64,000 nucleotides of DNA from Dirofilaria immitis (taxonomy: Eukaryota; Nematoda; Chromadorea; Rhabditida; Onchocercidae), in contig JAKNDB010000097.1 in NCBI GenBank assembly GCA_024305405.1, positions 303,001-367,000 of the forward strand, in the 5' to 3' direction. The notes beneath the pieces were generated by a model. It ran no database searches, was not told where the DNA came from, and worked only from the letters and a program-made list of their open reading frames with translations. Position 1 is the stretch's first letter. Every line of letters starts with the position of its first letter. Positions 40,332 through 51,330 of the stretch are shown in pieces. The position numbers were made by a program, and so were the translations under genes.

Positions 40332-40917
40332 CCGTCTAACCTGTTTGATTTATCCTTTCGCACTTCCTGAACCAGATGAAAGCTTCTTCGCAACAAGGGG
40401 TGGAGTTTATGAATAAAGGAAATATTGTGACACGATTTGCAAATCGTTTCTTTGTTTTACTAATTCTCTCAATTTTACTGTAATTATGATTAAGGTGAAG
40501 ATGTCAGGTCAGGTCAGGTCAGGTCGGGTCAAGTCGAGTCAAATCAAGATAATATTGATAAGTTAAGAAATTAATGAGTTAAGTTAAGTCAGGATGAATT
40601 ATTAAGTTAGATTGGAAATGGATTAATATTCTTTTTTTCGTACTCTAATAACTGGCATAGTAAGAATATGCTTAAATCTATTTGCTTTATCTTACATTTA
40701 ATTGGAAATTAGGAAATTTTTGAACAGAATTAAAGTTCTCGAATTTGATATTATTGCCAAGTAATTAGCATTCAATTAAGCTTCTCATTTTTAATTTCCT
40801 TTTCCTGTACCAACGTTGCATTTATGCTTCCTAGAAAAAATAACGTGACTTGTGTTTTCAAGTTACGTGAAATATGTATGATACTAAAAGATTATAGAAC
40901 AACTTATAAATGATTCA
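40332..40917. promoter_or_regulatory. Shared divergent promoter region of UQCRQ and the SET gene
   Basis: The 586 bases between the two start codons must hold the 5' ends of both genes. It includes the AGGTC pentamer array described separately. No TATA or CCAAT arrangement stands out enough to be called. Confidence 0.55.
40503..40540 (+). repeat. (AGGTC)n pentamer array in the divergent promoter
   Basis: It reads GTC(AGGTC) repeated four times, then variant GGGTC, AAGTC and GAGTC units. Four overlapping AGGTCA hexamers, the nuclear-receptor half-site, are present at 5-bp spacing. This may be regulatory or just a short microsatellite. Confidence 0.85.
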
Positions 40918-43899
40918 ATGGATGATGACCAGGATCGTCGAAGTGGTAGTCCAGCTCAGGAAGAGGTATGTATACGTTTTGGCTGTTTTATGTTCAAATG
41001 ATCATTTCAATTAAATTTAATTTTAAAATTGATATGAAAAAAAAGATCTTTTGCATGCTTTATATTGCCGAAACAAATTTCCATCTTATCTCTACATTAC
41101 TACCAATAGTTAATGTGCAGATTATTCGCTATCAGTTGTTAGGGGATATCTCATCTTCACATTATTCTTGACAATGACTTGCAAATTTATTCGTTTATCA
41201 ACTACTGAACTTTTATACGTTATTATTATCGCGAATAAAATCTCTTTGCATAAAATCACATAGATTTGATTTGATAAAAAGATGAAATGAAGATTTGATA
41301 AAGAGATATATCTTAAAATGCTTTTTGTTGTGTTAAAGTTAATAATATCTTCTTAACATAATATTGAGCGTTAATTTCAATATAAGAAACAAGTTTAAGG
41401 TAACAGTAGTCGGTTACTATCTTGATAAGATCGATGATCTTCGTTGAGAATATTTGCTAACAAAAGAAGACATCTTTCATTAATTCTTTTCCTTTACTTC
41501 ATTTCTTATTTCAACTAATTTTTAAATTTAATATTATTTCATTTTGCTTTGTTATGATTATCCAACCGGTTTGTTATGATAGCGTTTTATTGCTTTCATT
41601 TATTTCATACACGTATAGGAGTAGATAAAATACGATATTTTCAGATGGAAACGATTATTCAGTATTGCGAAGTGAAACTTTGTTTGAAATTTCATCTATT
41701 TTCTGTATATCATATTAATTTGAAATGCATTTATCAAAAATACCATCTTTAAGCCTATTTTTTTTAGATGTGCCTTGTTGTTGATGCTGTAGAACGAATG
41801 GTTAAATTGATGCCCAGTGATTGTAATAATCCAAAATATTGTTTACTACAGAAATTATCAGGTAATAATTAATTAGAATAAATCTCATGATCGATATTTA
41901 TCGATAAGATTAATGAGATATTCAATAATATCTTCGAATGTATGTTAAAGTGCTTCGAATTTTTCTAATTCCTGTACTATTTGATTTCTTAAGAAGACAC
42001 TATAACGACCACATACGTACACACACACACACACACACACATACACACACACATACATACACACACACACATACATACATACAGACACACACATGCACAC
42101 ACATACGTGCATACATATATATATATATACATGGCATGGCATAGACATAAAATATTATTTCTTAGTAAATAATTGTTTGTAATGTTATTGTGCATGACTT
42201 TCTGATTCATTTGAAAAATTGAAATTTCTTTTGAGTAAAATTTTAAATGGGATAAAAAAAATCCGAAAAAAATTTTTTTTTCAAAAGGTTGAATAATTCA
42301 TTCAGATTCATTCATTGATAGCTGAATTTTCAGGAGCATTTGTTTTAATCGATCATCAGTTGTTAATTTTACTCTTTCAGAGAAGCAACTGAAAACTTTC
42401 GGTATTGTTTTGTCAGAATCAGAATTAGAGGATGACGACTACATACGTAAGCTCAGGTTTTTCTTGGGTATAAAAAAATGTTCATTTAACTATGACCAAA
42501 TGATTTTCAGATTGTGATCTTTGTGGAGTTTACTATCGAGCATCATGTCGATTGCATCCGCTATTTATTGTTAGTGATAGAGAAGTAGGCTCTATTATTT
42601 TACATTTCACTAATTTACTATTCATGTATGGTTTTTATTTAATATGCTACAATAAATGTGATTTCAGTAATATCTATGAATAAATGACACATGTTTTCAT
42701 TTCTTCTAGCTTTCAGATTAATTTGATTTCCTAAAAACTGAAAACTTGTAAGTATTTTATCATTTTTGTTATATTTCAACTGTTATCATTTGCTTTAGGT
42801 ACGTGAAGACAATAAACCGAGAGCGGAACAAACTTTACCTGCTTTTTTCGAAATCAAAACTTCTAAAATTCCAAAAGCAGGATTGGGCGTTTTTGCAAAA
42901 ATGGATATACCGATAGGATTAGTATTTGGCCCATACCAAGGTAATTTTAAAATAATTTTTTTCAAAATAAGTTTTTCACGTAAAATTATCTTTTTAAAAT
43001 TGAATAGTTCCAGGAATATTATTGTCTGATCCGAAGAAAGCCGATCAAAATGGTTATTCCTGGGAAATTCGTATCAGTGGGAAACCATCACAGTATATTG
43101 ATGGCAGTGATCCAAAGTATTCGAATTGGATGCGCTATATAAATAGTTCGAGATGTAAGCATAATTGCACACTTCCTTCCCTCGACTATCTTGACAACTT
43201 ATTTGCTAATATAACGAGATTAAAAGAGAGAAAATTTTCCGTTTTTCCAGTTGAAAATTTGAATATACGTAGAGCCAGATATATTATGCATCTCTATCTC
43301 TTCAATCGAAGATTTTTAAACATTAAGACAGTTCTAATTCTTTTATGAATTAAGTTATGGTTTTTTATTGATCTTCCTAGGAAACTAGATGTATTCCAAC
43401 AGTGAACATACTATTCTGATAAATTTTAAATTTGTTCTTAAAATGATTGAAGAAGATTTTCATTGATTTTAAATAACGTTGAATTTTTAGTTGAGAATGA
43501 ACAAAATCTGATCGCTTTCCAGTACAATGGTTCAGTTTATTACCGCGTCTTCAGACCGATCAGCGAAGGGATCGAACTTTTGGGTAAATTCATTTCGATA
43601 CACAATTATTCAATTTTGATTATTTGATTTTTAGAGTAGTCGGTTCTTCATTGTTGGATTTTTCTGAATTTTCACCATCATAATCCTCAAATTTCGATAT
43701 ATTGACATCCTAAAGGGAATTAAATTTCGTGATAGGGTGTCAATAGATTGGATGTGACACATGCGCCATATTCAATAAAAGTAATTTGATAAACTATTTA
43801 GTATGGTATGGAAACAAATACGGCGAAAGCTTGGGTGTGCTTAGCGTAACACAGCGGCATAAAATTCCACTGGAAAAGAATCCATATATCTTCGGCTGA
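40918..43899 (+). CDS. set-17: PRDM7/9-type SET-domain histone methyltransferase (8 exons, 253 aa)
   Basis: Probably methylates histone H3 lysine 4, by analogy with PRDM7/9 and C. elegans SET-17. Exons are 40918-40965, 41768-41861, 42381-42446, 42511-42584, 42799-42940, 43008-43154, 43491-43583 and 43802-43899. All phases agree and the frame is intact. Residues about 70-85 form a zinc knuckle (CDLCGVYYRASCRLH), exactly where PRDM7/9 have one. The PR/SET domain (about residues 105-240) shows GLGVFAK, FGPYQG, NGYSWEI, YIDGSDPKYSNWMRYIN, NLIAFQYNGSVYYRVFRPI and ELLVWYG, in the family order. There is no KRAB domain and no C2H2 zinc-finger array, and the protein ends soon after SET, as in invertebrate set-17-type proteins. 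The start is the first ATG after an upstream in-frame stop. The symbol is by analogy. Confidence 0.9.
42012..42130. repeat. Intronic CA / ACAT / AT microsatellite
   Basis: (CA)n and (ACAT)n array within intron 2 of the SET gene. The His/Thr and Cys/Val frames across it are artefacts. Confidence 0.92.
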
Positions 43900-45850
43900 T
43901 CAATGTTAGTGATAGTGATAAACAAGTGATCGTTTTGGTTTTTACTGGGTTCAATAATTCGTTGCATATCATATCACGTAAAAATAAGTTTGCAGCGCAA
44001 ATTTAAGTCTTCGATTCAAATATTTTCATGCTGTTTTTTTGTATTCTTGTGATAGTATTATTCGGTGTTATTTTTTTATTTGCATATTTACGGGTAATAA
44101 AATATGATATTTTTATCCAAAATGTTAACAAAATATTCAAATTGAAAAAATCGCATAAAGAAAAAAAGTCACAAAGTAGACCTAATATTACATGAAAGCA
44201 GTATGTTCATTTCTCTTTTTAGTCACTGCATTGTTTGAGGTTTTTGTCGATTTTGTTTTTTCAGGATTGTTCCATTACGTGGTACCAAAGTTACATTCCT
44301 TTCGAATTCTCGTTTTGTATTTTCCAAATCTGGCACAAGTATATATCCTGAAACAAATCCATCTTATTTTTTTTTTTCAAAAATGCTATTATTGTATTTA
44401 GTAGGAGATATCGCTTAACAATAGATTAGATGAGCTAAATTTAAATTTCATTAATTTCAAAGTTACAACCTCAAAGCGTATTTACTATTGGGAAAAGATA
44501 TGAATATAGCTCGAATGGCTTCTTTTCTTGATAAATTTTAAAATCTAATGATTAGTGAATATTAGGAAATCAGAAAATAATGCTAACCAATTAGCAATCG
44601 TCAATTTAAAAGTAGAAGTTAAAGGATTATTGGATCGAATATTATTCTATCTTAGCGATAGAGAATTCATTAGTCAACAATAACGATAGACAGCTATTAC
44701 AAAGTAGGGAAAGTGATGAAAATTATACCTCTTTCGATAATTGAAAACCGTTCATTTAAGGTAACTGATCGATTGCTATATTTAAATGCATTTTCAGGAA
44801 GTCTTACAAAATTACGCTGTATAAATTCTCGTCCCTCCAAAGGTTTAATTGTATAGGTATAATACTGTGACATTGATCCTGAAGATATATTAAGTATAAT
44901 TATAAAGCATTAAAAAACATAGCAAAGAATATTCTTAAAAGGCAAAATATTGAGATTGATCATTAACGATCGATCAGGTTGAGCTATAAATTGTATATAT
45001 GAATGTATTTATTGTATATTAATCGATTAGAATCAATTTGAATCACAATCATCAATACTTCACCGTAGATGATTAACTACGGGAATCATTCCCGATCGTT
45101 GTGCTATTCTTATCCATAATAATTTAATTTGAATTTCAGATTGAAATACCGCAACCAGTTATTACCGACTTTGTGATGGCCGAACCTTATTTTATGTGAA
45201 ATATTTATCAAGAGGCATTCTCGAGATATCGCAGAGGACGAGATGTATTAATATTGATCTGTTTAGGTGATTTTTTTCCGATTAAATAATCAATTCGAAC
45301 TGTATATGGCATTAACATGGTAGTGTAGAAAAGCAAAATGAAAAAATAACATAAAATGAGTGTTATGAATTATTAAAAAATAAATCCAATATAAATTAAT
45401 CGAAGAAATTGAGAGGAATATGCAAGTTTACGTAAGAAATACGTGAAAAATACGGTTGAAGAGATTTGTATTGTCTAATGTATTTGACGTTTTACGTTGA
45501 ATTAGGTCGAATTGGCTGCACGAAAATTCCATCAATTTTGCTACTTCATTTATTTTAAAGTCATACATTGAGAAACTGTATAGACATACGGTATGTGAAA
45601 GTTAAAATAAACGAATACTATTCATACTTTTATTGTCATTTTGATTCATATGTATTTTTTAAGATTATTTACGTGCATACCGTATGCTATTTTATCAAAA
45701 TAACTCTGTTACAGTAAGCAATCTTTTTTTTCGTGGTAATATTTGTAAGTAATGAATTAAAGTTATATGCTTTTAGTGTAATATAATTGTAAACGTATAA
45801 TAATAAGCGATATATCAATTTGTTCAAATTTTTATTTACTATAAATTTTT
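43900..45850. other. Intergenic region downstream of the SET gene
   Basis: No gene was recognised. An open frame at 44192-44401 (+) starts with a hydrophobic segment (MKAVCSFLFLVTALFEVF) but has no conserved motif and no supporting exon structure, so I do not call it. Confidence 0.5.
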
Positions 45851-45860
45851 TGATATTTAG
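45851..45860 (+). promoter_or_regulatory. Probable trans-splice acceptor upstream of PPME1
   Basis: TGATATTTAG lies 29 bases before the ATG at 45890 and fits a spliced-leader acceptor. Confidence 0.4.
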
Positions 45861-45889
45861 CAAAGAATAGAAACGGTATCATTTGGGAA

Positions 45890-48632
45890 ATGAGTTCATT
45901 ACATAGAGAAATTTTGGCAAAAAAGGATTACCACCAATCAATGAAGATGGAAATAACATTGCAACCGGGTAAGTTATTTATAAATTCCATTTCTTCTGGT
46001 TTTGAATATTTTCCAAGAAAGTATAGTATTATAATTTTAGATTAATTCTATCTAAAATGGTTACTTTCGATCTATCGTAAGAACAAAAATGCAGTCATTA
46101 TAGTTTTACAAAATTGAAAGTTACAGTTATGAAAGATGTAAATTTACCATAAATCATCTCTCATTGTCATTAAGCTGAAGAGATTGATTTTTGAAATTAA
46201 ATGGCAAAATTGGTAAAGATTGGTGAATAGGTGAAAAATTTATGATAATAATATTTTTTCTAATTTGAAAATTTTTAGTATTATTCCATCAACAAGTAGA
46301 GGTTTTCGTCGTGGCGGTATGATGGATGTGACACCACTTGAATGGAATGAATTTTTCGACAAGAAGCTTAGTTTGAATATTAACAACGATGTTTTTTGCG
46401 TTTACACAAAGGGAGATAAAGGACCTATCTTCTACATGCTCCATGGCGGAGGTTATTCCGGTCTTACATGGGCAGCTTTAACAGTAAGTTCTCTTAATTT
46501 GGACAGTAATATAATTCACGTTCATATTTCGGAAAAAAAGTTTGAAATTTCTTCCAAAAACAGTGCTATTTACGATTGCTTAATTGTGTCTCAAACAATG
46601 ATAACAGATAATGTGATTCGCGTTAGACACTGAATTAGTGATAAATTTTTATCATAACAGGACAATTAGAGCCAAATTCCTTAATCGAGTGATAGTAATT
46701 GTAATTTTAGGAGGAGCTTTCATCACAAGTACAGTGTCAAATAGTGGCACCAGATTTGCGGGGTCATGGTGACACAATTACTACAGATGAATTGGATTTG
46801 TCCACCGAACGCCAAATGGAAGATATTGTAGCTATACATCAGAATATATGTGCAGGCGAAGCGATCCCGACGTTTATAATAGGACATAGGTTAGCTTATT
46901 GATATTCAAATAAAATTTTTTCAAAAATAGACTTCATCTTATGGTTTTATTTTTGATTCTTACTTCATTCCAAAGAAAAAAATGTTAATTAGTCACTTTT
47001 TTTTCTCAGTATGGGTGGTGCTCTTTCGGTGCATGTGGCAGCTAGTAATCGTATAGAAAATGTGGTTGGTATTGCTGTCATTGATGTCGTAGAAGGTACA
47101 GCTATGGAAGCATTGAAAACGATGAAACATTTTTAAGGAGTCGACCGCAAAAATTTGGCAGCATTGGTGGTATGCTTATACAATTTTCTTATTTATTTTA
47201 TTGAAAAAGATTTGTTAATATAAAATAGACTACAAGAATGAGGAAAAGAGTAAACAGTTCATTCGGTGTCGTGAAAGATTTATCTCGTGATATTAAGGAA
47301 TTGGAAGTTTGGATAGAAATTTGTAGTGTAACGAATTTTATTGGTCGCAACTACGAACATAAATTTAGCAGAAATTTAATGAATAGATAAATACTTTTGC
47401 AAATAAAGAAGTCATCCGATGTTGTTGATATTTAAAGTTGGAAAAAACCGCTCGCCAAATAAGCGATCGCGGTCAAAATGAGCAAAAAGAAGTAAGAAGA
47501 AAATAAGTAACAAGTAATGAGAAATAGTGACCCGCGCGAAAAACGACCTTTTTATAATGAAGATGTTTACAATTTTATTACCAAATCCCTATGACCTGAA
47601 GGATGACATGCCCAGATATGATTGGTTACAATGCTTGAAGAATGACGGTCGAATCTGATTGTTATAACGCATTAAGTAACATCGTTAAATAATTATAATA
47701 TTGACTTTTGGAGAGATGAATTTTCGTTAGATAGCATAAAAACGGTTTTGTATTACAAATTCCCTTGATCATACCGAGATATTTAATAATATAAAATATC
47801 CATTGGACACATTTGTCCCGACAATCGGTGTCTATTATGAATATCGTGATTAACGGAAATGCCAAAATACCGTTACAAAGCTTTGCTATCTGAACTTAAG
47901 CTCTGAACTTTTAAAATAATGCTTTTTTGATGCTAGTGTATTTTGGGGATTTAAAAATTCAATATGACATATTTAAGCGGCAGTAGAATGGTGCTGTAAA
48001 TCAGGAACTGCAAAAATTCTCGAGCTGCTCGTGTATCTATGCCTGCTCAAATTAAAAAACCGGCGATGTGAGTTTATTATCTTATTTTGTTTATATTTTT
48101 TAATATGCTTTAAAAATAAATCTTTCATTTGCTATAATGTTAATGTTAATGTGAGTTTTTTGTAGTTGTACACATGGAGAATTGATTTGTCTAAAACAGA
48201 GCCACATTGGATTGGATGGTTCAAAGGTCTCTCCAAGCTATTTCTGAGCTGTCGTGCACCGAAACTTTTGGTTCTTGCTGGCGTTGATAGGCTGGACACC
48301 GATCTAATTGTAAATTTAATTCCTTATATCTTATTTTTTTACTTTTGTTTCATTCGTTCATGTTTACTTGATTTTGAAATTTCCTGATTTTTATCACTCT
48401 TAATTCGTGAGTTAGGAAATGAATGCAAAATTGTTTTCCAACTTCGTTGAAAAGTTTGGATGAAGTTTAAGATCCATTAATCTTATAGGTAGGACAGATG
48501 CAGGGTAAATTTCAAGAAACGATATTACCGAAAGCAGGTCACGCCGTGCAAGAGGATTCTCCTGAAGATCTTGCCGATACACTTGCCAGCTTTGCAATCC
48601 GAAATCGATTTTGTCATCCATTGCATTGTTGA
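45890..48632 (+). CDS. PPME1: Protein phosphatase methylesterase 1 (PPME1), 7 exons
   Basis: Serine hydrolase of the alpha/beta fold that removes the C-terminal methyl ester from the PP2A catalytic subunit. Exons are 45890-45968, 46279-46483, 46711-46889, 47010-47169, 47978-48067, 48166-48309 and 48489-48632, about 334 aa (human enzyme 386). Key residues visible are HGGGYSG (oxyanion region), the nucleophile Ser in GHSMGG (about residue 155, split by the intron after exon 3), Asp in IDVVEGTAM (about residue 180) and His in KAGHAVQED (about residue 305). YTWRIDL, GWFKGLSKLFLSC, LLVLAGVDRLD and GQMQGKFQ-type motifs also match the family. Four single-base deficits break the printed frame: A6 at 45919-45924, T5 at 47130-47134, A5 at 48012-48016 and A6 at 48054-48059. 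Adding one base at each restores HFLRSRPQKFG, KNSRAARVSM and all intron phases. The long acidic insert of vertebrate PPME1 is absent. Confidence 0.92.
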
Positions 48633-49101
48633 CTTTATATATTAGTGTAAATCGATTCAGATATTATCATTTCTCGATTTGGCTGTTAATAATGCTGTTT
48701 ATTATATTTCGATATTCCGGGAAAATTAGTTACGTTTCAATAGATTTTCAAACATATTTAATTTTATTATGGTGAATATTCATTATATTTTCTTTGTGCC
48801 TGATAATGGTAATTTTATGGTATAAGTCATCAACGAAATGAATTAGAGAACACACTATTCTTCATTTTTGTTGATTTCGTCAATTACATACTCCGATCTG
48901 GTTAAGGTGTGCGGAAGATATGGTACCTAAATTTGAATATATATGTGCAATCAAAAAAATTTTTCTGTAGCTTGTAAATAGAAATTCTGATTTATCGTAA
49001 AACACATTGTTCTGTGTTTGTTAATAATTTATCAAATACACTGATAAACCGGTGAAGCTGTGAGATAATATTGATATTTCTTTTGAGATAAAATTAAATA
49101 A
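48633..49101. other. 3' intergenic region between convergent genes
   Basis: AT-rich sequence between the PPME1 stop and the stop of the minus-strand gene at 49102. Nothing else was seen. Confidence 0.5.
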
Positions 49102-50532
49102 TTATGAAGATCGCAAGTATTGCAATGAAATGAGAAAATGATAAACCGTAGGTGTTCGCTCAGCATCTGGCGCATCAGTATAAGGTGCGAAATTTTGTAA
49201 CTCCTCTAACTGATACTGTGATGGGATGTACAACTTATGTAGCGTATTATCTACTGAAATGATTGAAATTGTTTTAGTAATTACTATGGCAATCATTGGA
49301 GACGATTGGGAAAAGAACATAAATTCCAAATTAGTTTTACAATATTATTTTATTTGACCTTCGTTTAATTTCTATCATTTCTTTCAATGTGACCTTTAGG
49401 ATTGATCATCATGAAATGCTATAAATACAATCATTATCACATTTTCAATAAATATTTGATACGAATGAATTTATTCAAAATTTACGACAAACTCTTTACC
49501 GGGTTCAATATTCATATCGAGCAAATGATAAAATGATGATGAAGCTTTACTTGCTGTAGGTAATGATTCAATTTTAGATTGATTTGACCATGACCAATCG
49601 GGAAATTTGTATCGATTTGCTGTAACTTCTAATATTTCAATTAAATGTTTCAATGTGATAAAAATAAAATTTGCTAGTAGTTTGAACAATAGTGAAAGTT
49701 TAATTGGCGGTTTTTTTAATTTGATATCATTCATTATCACCAGGATTCATTTCACCTGTTCTAATATCATATTCAGTTTCAAATAAACTATATGCTGATT
49801 TAGAATCACCCATCCAATTATCTTCTTCAGAATCATTGCTTTCGATCGTTTCTGAAAATCATTAAAACATTTGATCTTCTTTTTTCTTTTCTTTTTTTGT
49901 TGAATGCTAAAACAAATAGGAAGAATGAAGAAAGCATTTCACGTGAACTTTATCAATGATTGTATAAATATAACATAGACTAAAGTTTTACACTAAGTTG
50001 AAATATATTGCTGTTCATTGTTCAGTAAGGATGATCCATCATTGATTTGTTCAATCAATCATTTTAAATTTGTAATTTTATGCAAAATTACTTTTTCTAA
50101 TATATATATATACATACATATAGCTAATAATAGCACGATTATAAGGTCATTTCTTAGATGATAAGGTCATTTTTTGGATCATAAGGTCATTTCTTATATC
50201 ATTTCTCTGTTATAAATTATTATTATTACGAAATGATCATTTCTTGTTCGTTTTGTAATGCCAATTTTGTTACTTTTAAGTAAATATGATCCAATGTCCA
50301 TCATTATCATCATTATCATTATCATTATCATTATTACTATTATTATTATTGCTATTATTATTATTATCAATATCATAATTAAATGATAAAGCTGAACTAA
50401 TTGAGGATGTATTTTTGGAGTAAAACAAGCGCTATCCTCAGGTAGCAATAATAATTGTTCGGCGGTTAATGGTGGTATGGAATAAGTGATTTCATTGCTA
50501 ATTCCCGTAATATTATTTACAATTCTTGCCAT
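49102..50532 (-). CDS. Unrecognised hydrophilic protein with Asn/Asp-rich tract (4 exons, about 192 aa)
   Basis: Exons are 50338-50532, 49741-49851, 49500-49619 and 49102-49253, with GT-AG junctions. The protein starts MARIVNNITGISNEITYSIP and contains PPLTAEQLLLLPEDSACFTP. An Asn/Asp/Ser-rich stretch is encoded by an (AAT/GAT)n repeat. Then come SNDSEEDNWMGDSKSAYSLF, KFPDWSWSNQSKIESLP, a PSQYQLEELQNFAPYTDAP segment and a C-terminus ending LISLQYLRSS. Exon 1 as printed runs into poly-Ile from the repeat. One extra A in the A5 run (plus-strand T5 at 50412-50416) switches to the hydrophilic frame and makes exon 1 end in phase 1, as exon 2 requires. The three later exons join in frame without change. 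I do not recognise the family. There is no signal peptide or catalytic motif. An alternative 3' end inside exon 3 (…EFVVNFE stop) is possible if the last intron is retained. Confidence 0.65.
50285..50372. repeat. ATT/ATC trinucleotide repeat partly inside coding exon
   Basis: (TTATCA)n/(TTATTA)n on the plus strand. On the minus strand it reads (AAT/GAT)n and encodes the Asn/Asp tract of the 49.1-50.5 kb gene at its 3' exon edge. Confidence 0.85.
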
Positions 50533-50570
50533 TCCAAATTTATTTCAATCTGATGGAAATACTGCAATGT

Positions 50571-50597
50571 AAAAAAAAAAAAAAAAAAAAAAAAAAC
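50571..50597. repeat. Poly(A) run of about 26 bases
   Basis: An uninterrupted A homopolymer just upstream (minus-strand sense) of the 50532 start codon. It reads as poly(T) on the transcribed strand. Confidence 0.95.
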
Positions 50598-51029
50598 GTT
50601 AATTCGTCATCGAAGAATTTTTCATTAAATATCGAGAATTAGAAATTGATATAATATTACTCGCACAAAAAAAAGCATTCATACAATAATACTATCTTTT
50701 CAGAGTTTTCAGAATCTCGATGGAATTTGTTTCTCAATGGAATATATAAAAATTAATGATCAAAGTATTCCATGTCACATTATGAATAAACCGACCGGCT
50801 ATTAAGCGATGATAAATTTACAATGATATAGAATGGATAATAATTCATTTTATAAAATAATAAAATTATTTTTGCATTTCCACTACTGATTAATCGATAT
50901 ATTCTTATTCTATTCCTATTCCAAGATTCCATCACTAAATCGACATATTTTATTCCATTCCCATACCAATCAATTTTAGATCATACATTTGAAATGGAAT
51001 TAAAATTAATCTTATCATCGTAGACTATT

Positions 51030-51330
51030 ATATTACTTGTTCTGAAGTATTATGAAATATTTTCTTTTCTTGATGCTAAATTTCTTTATCATAAATTATC
51101 ACTTACTCTCTAGGATATTAGAAAGTATTGAGACTAAATTTTTTTGCCATAAACTATTATTACCTGTCGTCTGATATTATGAAGTATTCGTTGCGGTTAA
51201 ATTTCTTCATCACAGATTATCATTTGTCCTTTACATAGTAGTAATGTCAAGTAATTTTCTGATGTTAAACATTTTTGCCATAAATTATTATCTGATCTTT
51301 AGGATTATTAATTAAGTATTATTACATGCC
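51030..51330. repeat. Diverged tandem repeat, period about 65 bp, about 5 copies
   Basis: The recurrent block reads approximately ATTATGAAGTATT, then GnTGnTTAAATTTCTT, ATCATAAATTATCA and TTACTCTTTAGGATA. Copies differ considerably, indicating age. Confidence 0.7.

Noticed and set aside
44192..44401. Open frame with signal-peptide-like start
   Set aside because: No conserved motif and no exon structure; T-rich sequence readily yields hydrophobic frames.
47230..47400. Exon-like segment (DYKNEEKSKQFIRCRERF) between PPME1 exons 4 and 5
   Set aside because: It interrupts the family alignment. Exon 4 joins in phase directly to AVEWCCKSGTAK at 47978, so this lies within an intron.
49471..49740. 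89-codon minus-strand frame as a stand-alone gene
   Set aside because: Its upstream third is intron. The downstream part is better explained as an internal exon (49500-49619) joined in phase to exons on both sides.
50194..50532. Minus-strand 112-codon frame with Ile/Met-rich helix, considered as a membrane protein
   Set aside because: The hydrophobic part is the trinucleotide repeat in the wrong frame. The exon phase supports the shifted Asn/Asp reading.
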